Assembly (NCBI RefSeq): GCF_009982895.1
Contig: NZ_WXZL01000012.1
Coordinates: 1 to 64,000 of the forward strand
Source: Deinococcus alpinitundrae
GTDB lineage: Bacteria > Deinococcota > Deinococci > Deinococcales > Deinococcaceae
Length of the DNA: 64,000 nucleotides
Direction of reading: 5' to 3'
Shown: one piece after another, positions 62,748 to 64,000 of the stretch
Layout: each line of letters starts with the position of its first letter
How positions within the stretch are numbered: position 1 is the first letter of the stretch
Notes under the pieces: generated by a model
Told to the model about the DNA's origin: nothing
Seen by the model: only the letters and a program-made list of their open reading frames with translations
The model's database searches: none
Position numbers and translations under genes: made by a program

Positions 62748-62753
62748 TAAGAT
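62748..62753 (+). promoter_or_regulatory. -10 box TAAGAT, leaderless start of GGDEF gene
   Basis: TAAGAT ends 6 nt before the ATG at 62760. Confidence 0.55.
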
Positions 62754-62759
62754 CGGTGG

Positions 62760-63587
62760 ATGTGGAGCCAGGCCGACCACGAGACGCTGTTGTTGACTTT
62801 GGCGGTCGCCGAGTCCCAGCAACGTCTTCTGGACCAGCTGGTGCAAGGTTCTGTCAAAACATTGACGGGGTTGACCTTGTGGCGTCAGGAGAACGGAACG
62901 CTGACGTTGCAGGGATGGTCCGGCACGTCGCACGAAGAGGGCAAGCCCGTTCCCTTGCCGGGTGCGCCGAACTATCTGCTGGGCTGGACGCCAGCCGCAC
63001 CATTGCCAACTTCGGTGCAGGCCATGCTCGGTCTGCGCCTGCTGTATCTGGACGTCCTGAACGAGAAGCGCCAGTTGAGTGATCAGCTGTCGATGCTTCA
63101 TCACGCGGCCCTGACCGACCCGTTGACGGGGCTGGGCAATCGACGTGCTTTTGACGCCGCTGTGGAAGCGGCGGAAGTGGCGCAAGAGGACTTTGCCGTG
63201 GTCTTCATCGACCTGAATGGATTCAAAGCGCTGAACGACAAGTTCGGTCACGCGCTGGGCGACTCGCTCCTGAGGGGGTACGGGGTTTGGCTCTCGCGCG
63301 TGACCCATAAGCGGGCCCAGGTCTACCGCCTAGGCGGTGATGAGTTCGTTGTCCTGATGCGCCGCACCGTGCTGTCGCCGGAAGCGTTCTCCGTCTGGGC
63401 AATGGACCGTCTGCAAATTCCCTTTGTCGACAATGTGAGCGCAGCGATTGGGATTGCGTGGCGCCATGAGTGTGAGGATGTTCAGGCGGTGTTGAGCCTG
63501 GCAGATGAGCGGATGTACGCGGTCAAGAAAGCGGAGCTTCCTACGACCGCCACCCACGAACGTCGGCGTTTTCGTACTTCAAATTGA
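62760..63587 (+). CDS. Soluble GGDEF diguanylate cyclase
   Basis: 275 residues. A short N-terminal region (1-115), with a possible GAF-like remnant, leads to the GGDEF domain: LTDPLTGLGNRRAFDAA, FIDLNGFKALNDKFGHALGD and a canonical RLGGDEF. It should make c-di-GMP. No membrane segments. Its ATG is 6 nt after TAAGAT. Confidence 0.9.
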   Translation: MWSQADHETLLLTLAVAESQQRLLDQLVQGSVKTLTGLTLWRQENGTLTLQGWSGTSHEEGKPVPLPGAPNYLLGWTPAAPLPTSVQAMLGLRLLYLDVLNEKRQLSDQLSMLHHAALTDPLTGLGNRRAFDAAVEAAEVAQEDFAVVFIDLNGFKALNDKFGHALGDSLLRGYGVWLSRVTHKRAQVYRLGGDEFVVLMRRTVLSPEAFSVWAMDRLQIPFVDNVSAAIGIAWRHECEDVQAVLSLADERMYAVKKAELPTTATHERRRFRTSN

Positions 63588-63903
63588 ACCGCAACGCCTC
63601 TGCAGAGGGTTTCGTGCTGAGGCGTTACGACACTTCAAACTCAGCAGATGAGTCTGTGGGTCTTATCGACCACTGGAAACGAACAGCAGAGGGTCGGACT
63701 TACTGACGTTTTGGCCATCCAAGCTGATTCTCCAAACGGCGAGATCTTTACTAGCCAGGGCGAGTAGCTCTCTTTGCTGATCAGCCTTTTCAGATAATGG
63801 TTCTCGTCAGCCGGAAGACAAACCTTCAATGGCTGGCCCATAATTGACTAATTGACTATAGGATTCTTGGGTCTTTAAGTGAATAAGCCACTAGCGTCAC
63901 GAC
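63588..63903. other. Gene-free stretch with a possible decayed coding remnant
   Basis: 316 nt. On the minus strand about 63663-63841, two partial frames look protein-like: MGQPLKVCLPADENHYLKRL from 63841, then KADQQRELLALASKDLAVW in a shifted frame ending at 63663. Joined they would make a short helical peptide, but neither is complete. An AATTGACT direct repeat lies at 63842-63857. I would call this a decayed gene at most. Confidence 0.3.
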
Positions 63904-64000
63904 TCAGCCGCTGACTCCTTCGCCCCGCCGGTACGCCAATGGCGTCACTCCGCAAGCCTTCCCGAAGGCGGCGTAAAAGCGGCTGACCGAACCGAAGCCC
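63904..64000 (-). CDS. AraC-family regulator, C-terminal fragment (runs off the window)
   Basis: 32 codons on the minus strand: GFGSVSRFYAAFGKACGVTPLAYRRG, then GEGVSG and a stop at 63904. The GFGSVSRF and GVTPLAYRR pattern is the second helix-turn-helix of AraC regulators, and Ada proteins share it. The rest lies beyond the window end, so which one cannot be told. Confidence 0.8.
   Translation of the reverse strand, partial: GFGSVSRFYAAFGKACGVTPLAYRRGEGVSG

Noticed and set aside
63904..64000. Full annotation of the terminal gene as Ada
   Set aside because: Only 32 codons of an AraC-type C-terminus are visible; Ada and other AraC proteins cannot be distinguished.

Overview
The window looks like chromosomal DNA from a Deinococcus species. 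It is GC-rich and densely coded on both strands. It carries a RecD2-type helicase, a UvsE-type UV endonuclease, a SufCBD operon, a PPK2 kinase, a YtxJ-type bacilliredoxin and a CrtA-like monooxygenase. About twenty genes have a TANNNT-like -10 box 5-7 nt before the start codon, the leaderless arrangement known from Deinococcus. I see no rRNA, CRISPR array, prophage or intact insertion sequence. The species cannot be named from sequence reading alone.

Layout. 1-5 kb: tRNA-Gly, then a minus-strand group with a GH15 glucan hydrolase, a DnaQ-like exonuclease, an EamA transporter and a membrane-anchored glucodextranase-C module. 5-12 kb: a GGDEF protein, recD2, a GAF-GAF-HD-GYP protein and a TPR-GGDEF protein, i.e. 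a c-di-GMP group. 12-19 kb: soluble transhydrogenase, an orphan molybdenum hydroxylase large subunit, a TMEM175-type channel and a DUF4142 protein. 19-23 kb: sufC-sufB-VOC-sufD. 23-28 kb: ExbB, ExbD, a very long TonB-like protein without a TonB C-domain, and a secreted partner. 28-32 kb: DUF72, a membrane protein, RidA, an aldo/keto reductase and tRNA-Thr. 32-35 kb: TetR divergent from a YhgE/Pip protein with a long heptad-repeat domain and two operator palindromes between them. 35-41 kb: gluconokinase-DUF2256-uvsE, copper genes, pyrF-methyltransferase and metK. 41-50 kb: CrtA-like protein, MFS, GNAT, butyrate kinase, HtrA, tRNA nucleotidyltransferase, site-2 protease and HlyIII. 50-56 kb: LysM-C39 protein, guaB, tRNA-Ala, a GlmS/NagB-II-like SIS protein with nagA, and a frameshifted DUF2156 gene. 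56-64 kb: a possible small repeat element, ppk2, a bacilliredoxin fused to a colicin-immunity-like domain, an SDR divergent from TetR, hslO, hpt, trpC, another GGDEF protein and the C-terminal end of an AraC-type regulator.

Functional links. NagA and the SIS protein form an amino-sugar catabolic pair. PCuAC and DUF2946 form a copper-handling pair. The ExbB/ExbD/TonB-like/secreted-protein set looks like a cell-envelope energy-transduction module. Three GGDEF proteins and one HD-GYP protein indicate active c-di-GMP signalling. The points most worth a second look are the ExbBD set, the YtxJ-immunity fusion, the split glucodextranase, the leaderless upstream ORF in front of nagA, the inverted-repeat-bounded element beside ppk2, and the unexplained palindromes near suf and trpC.
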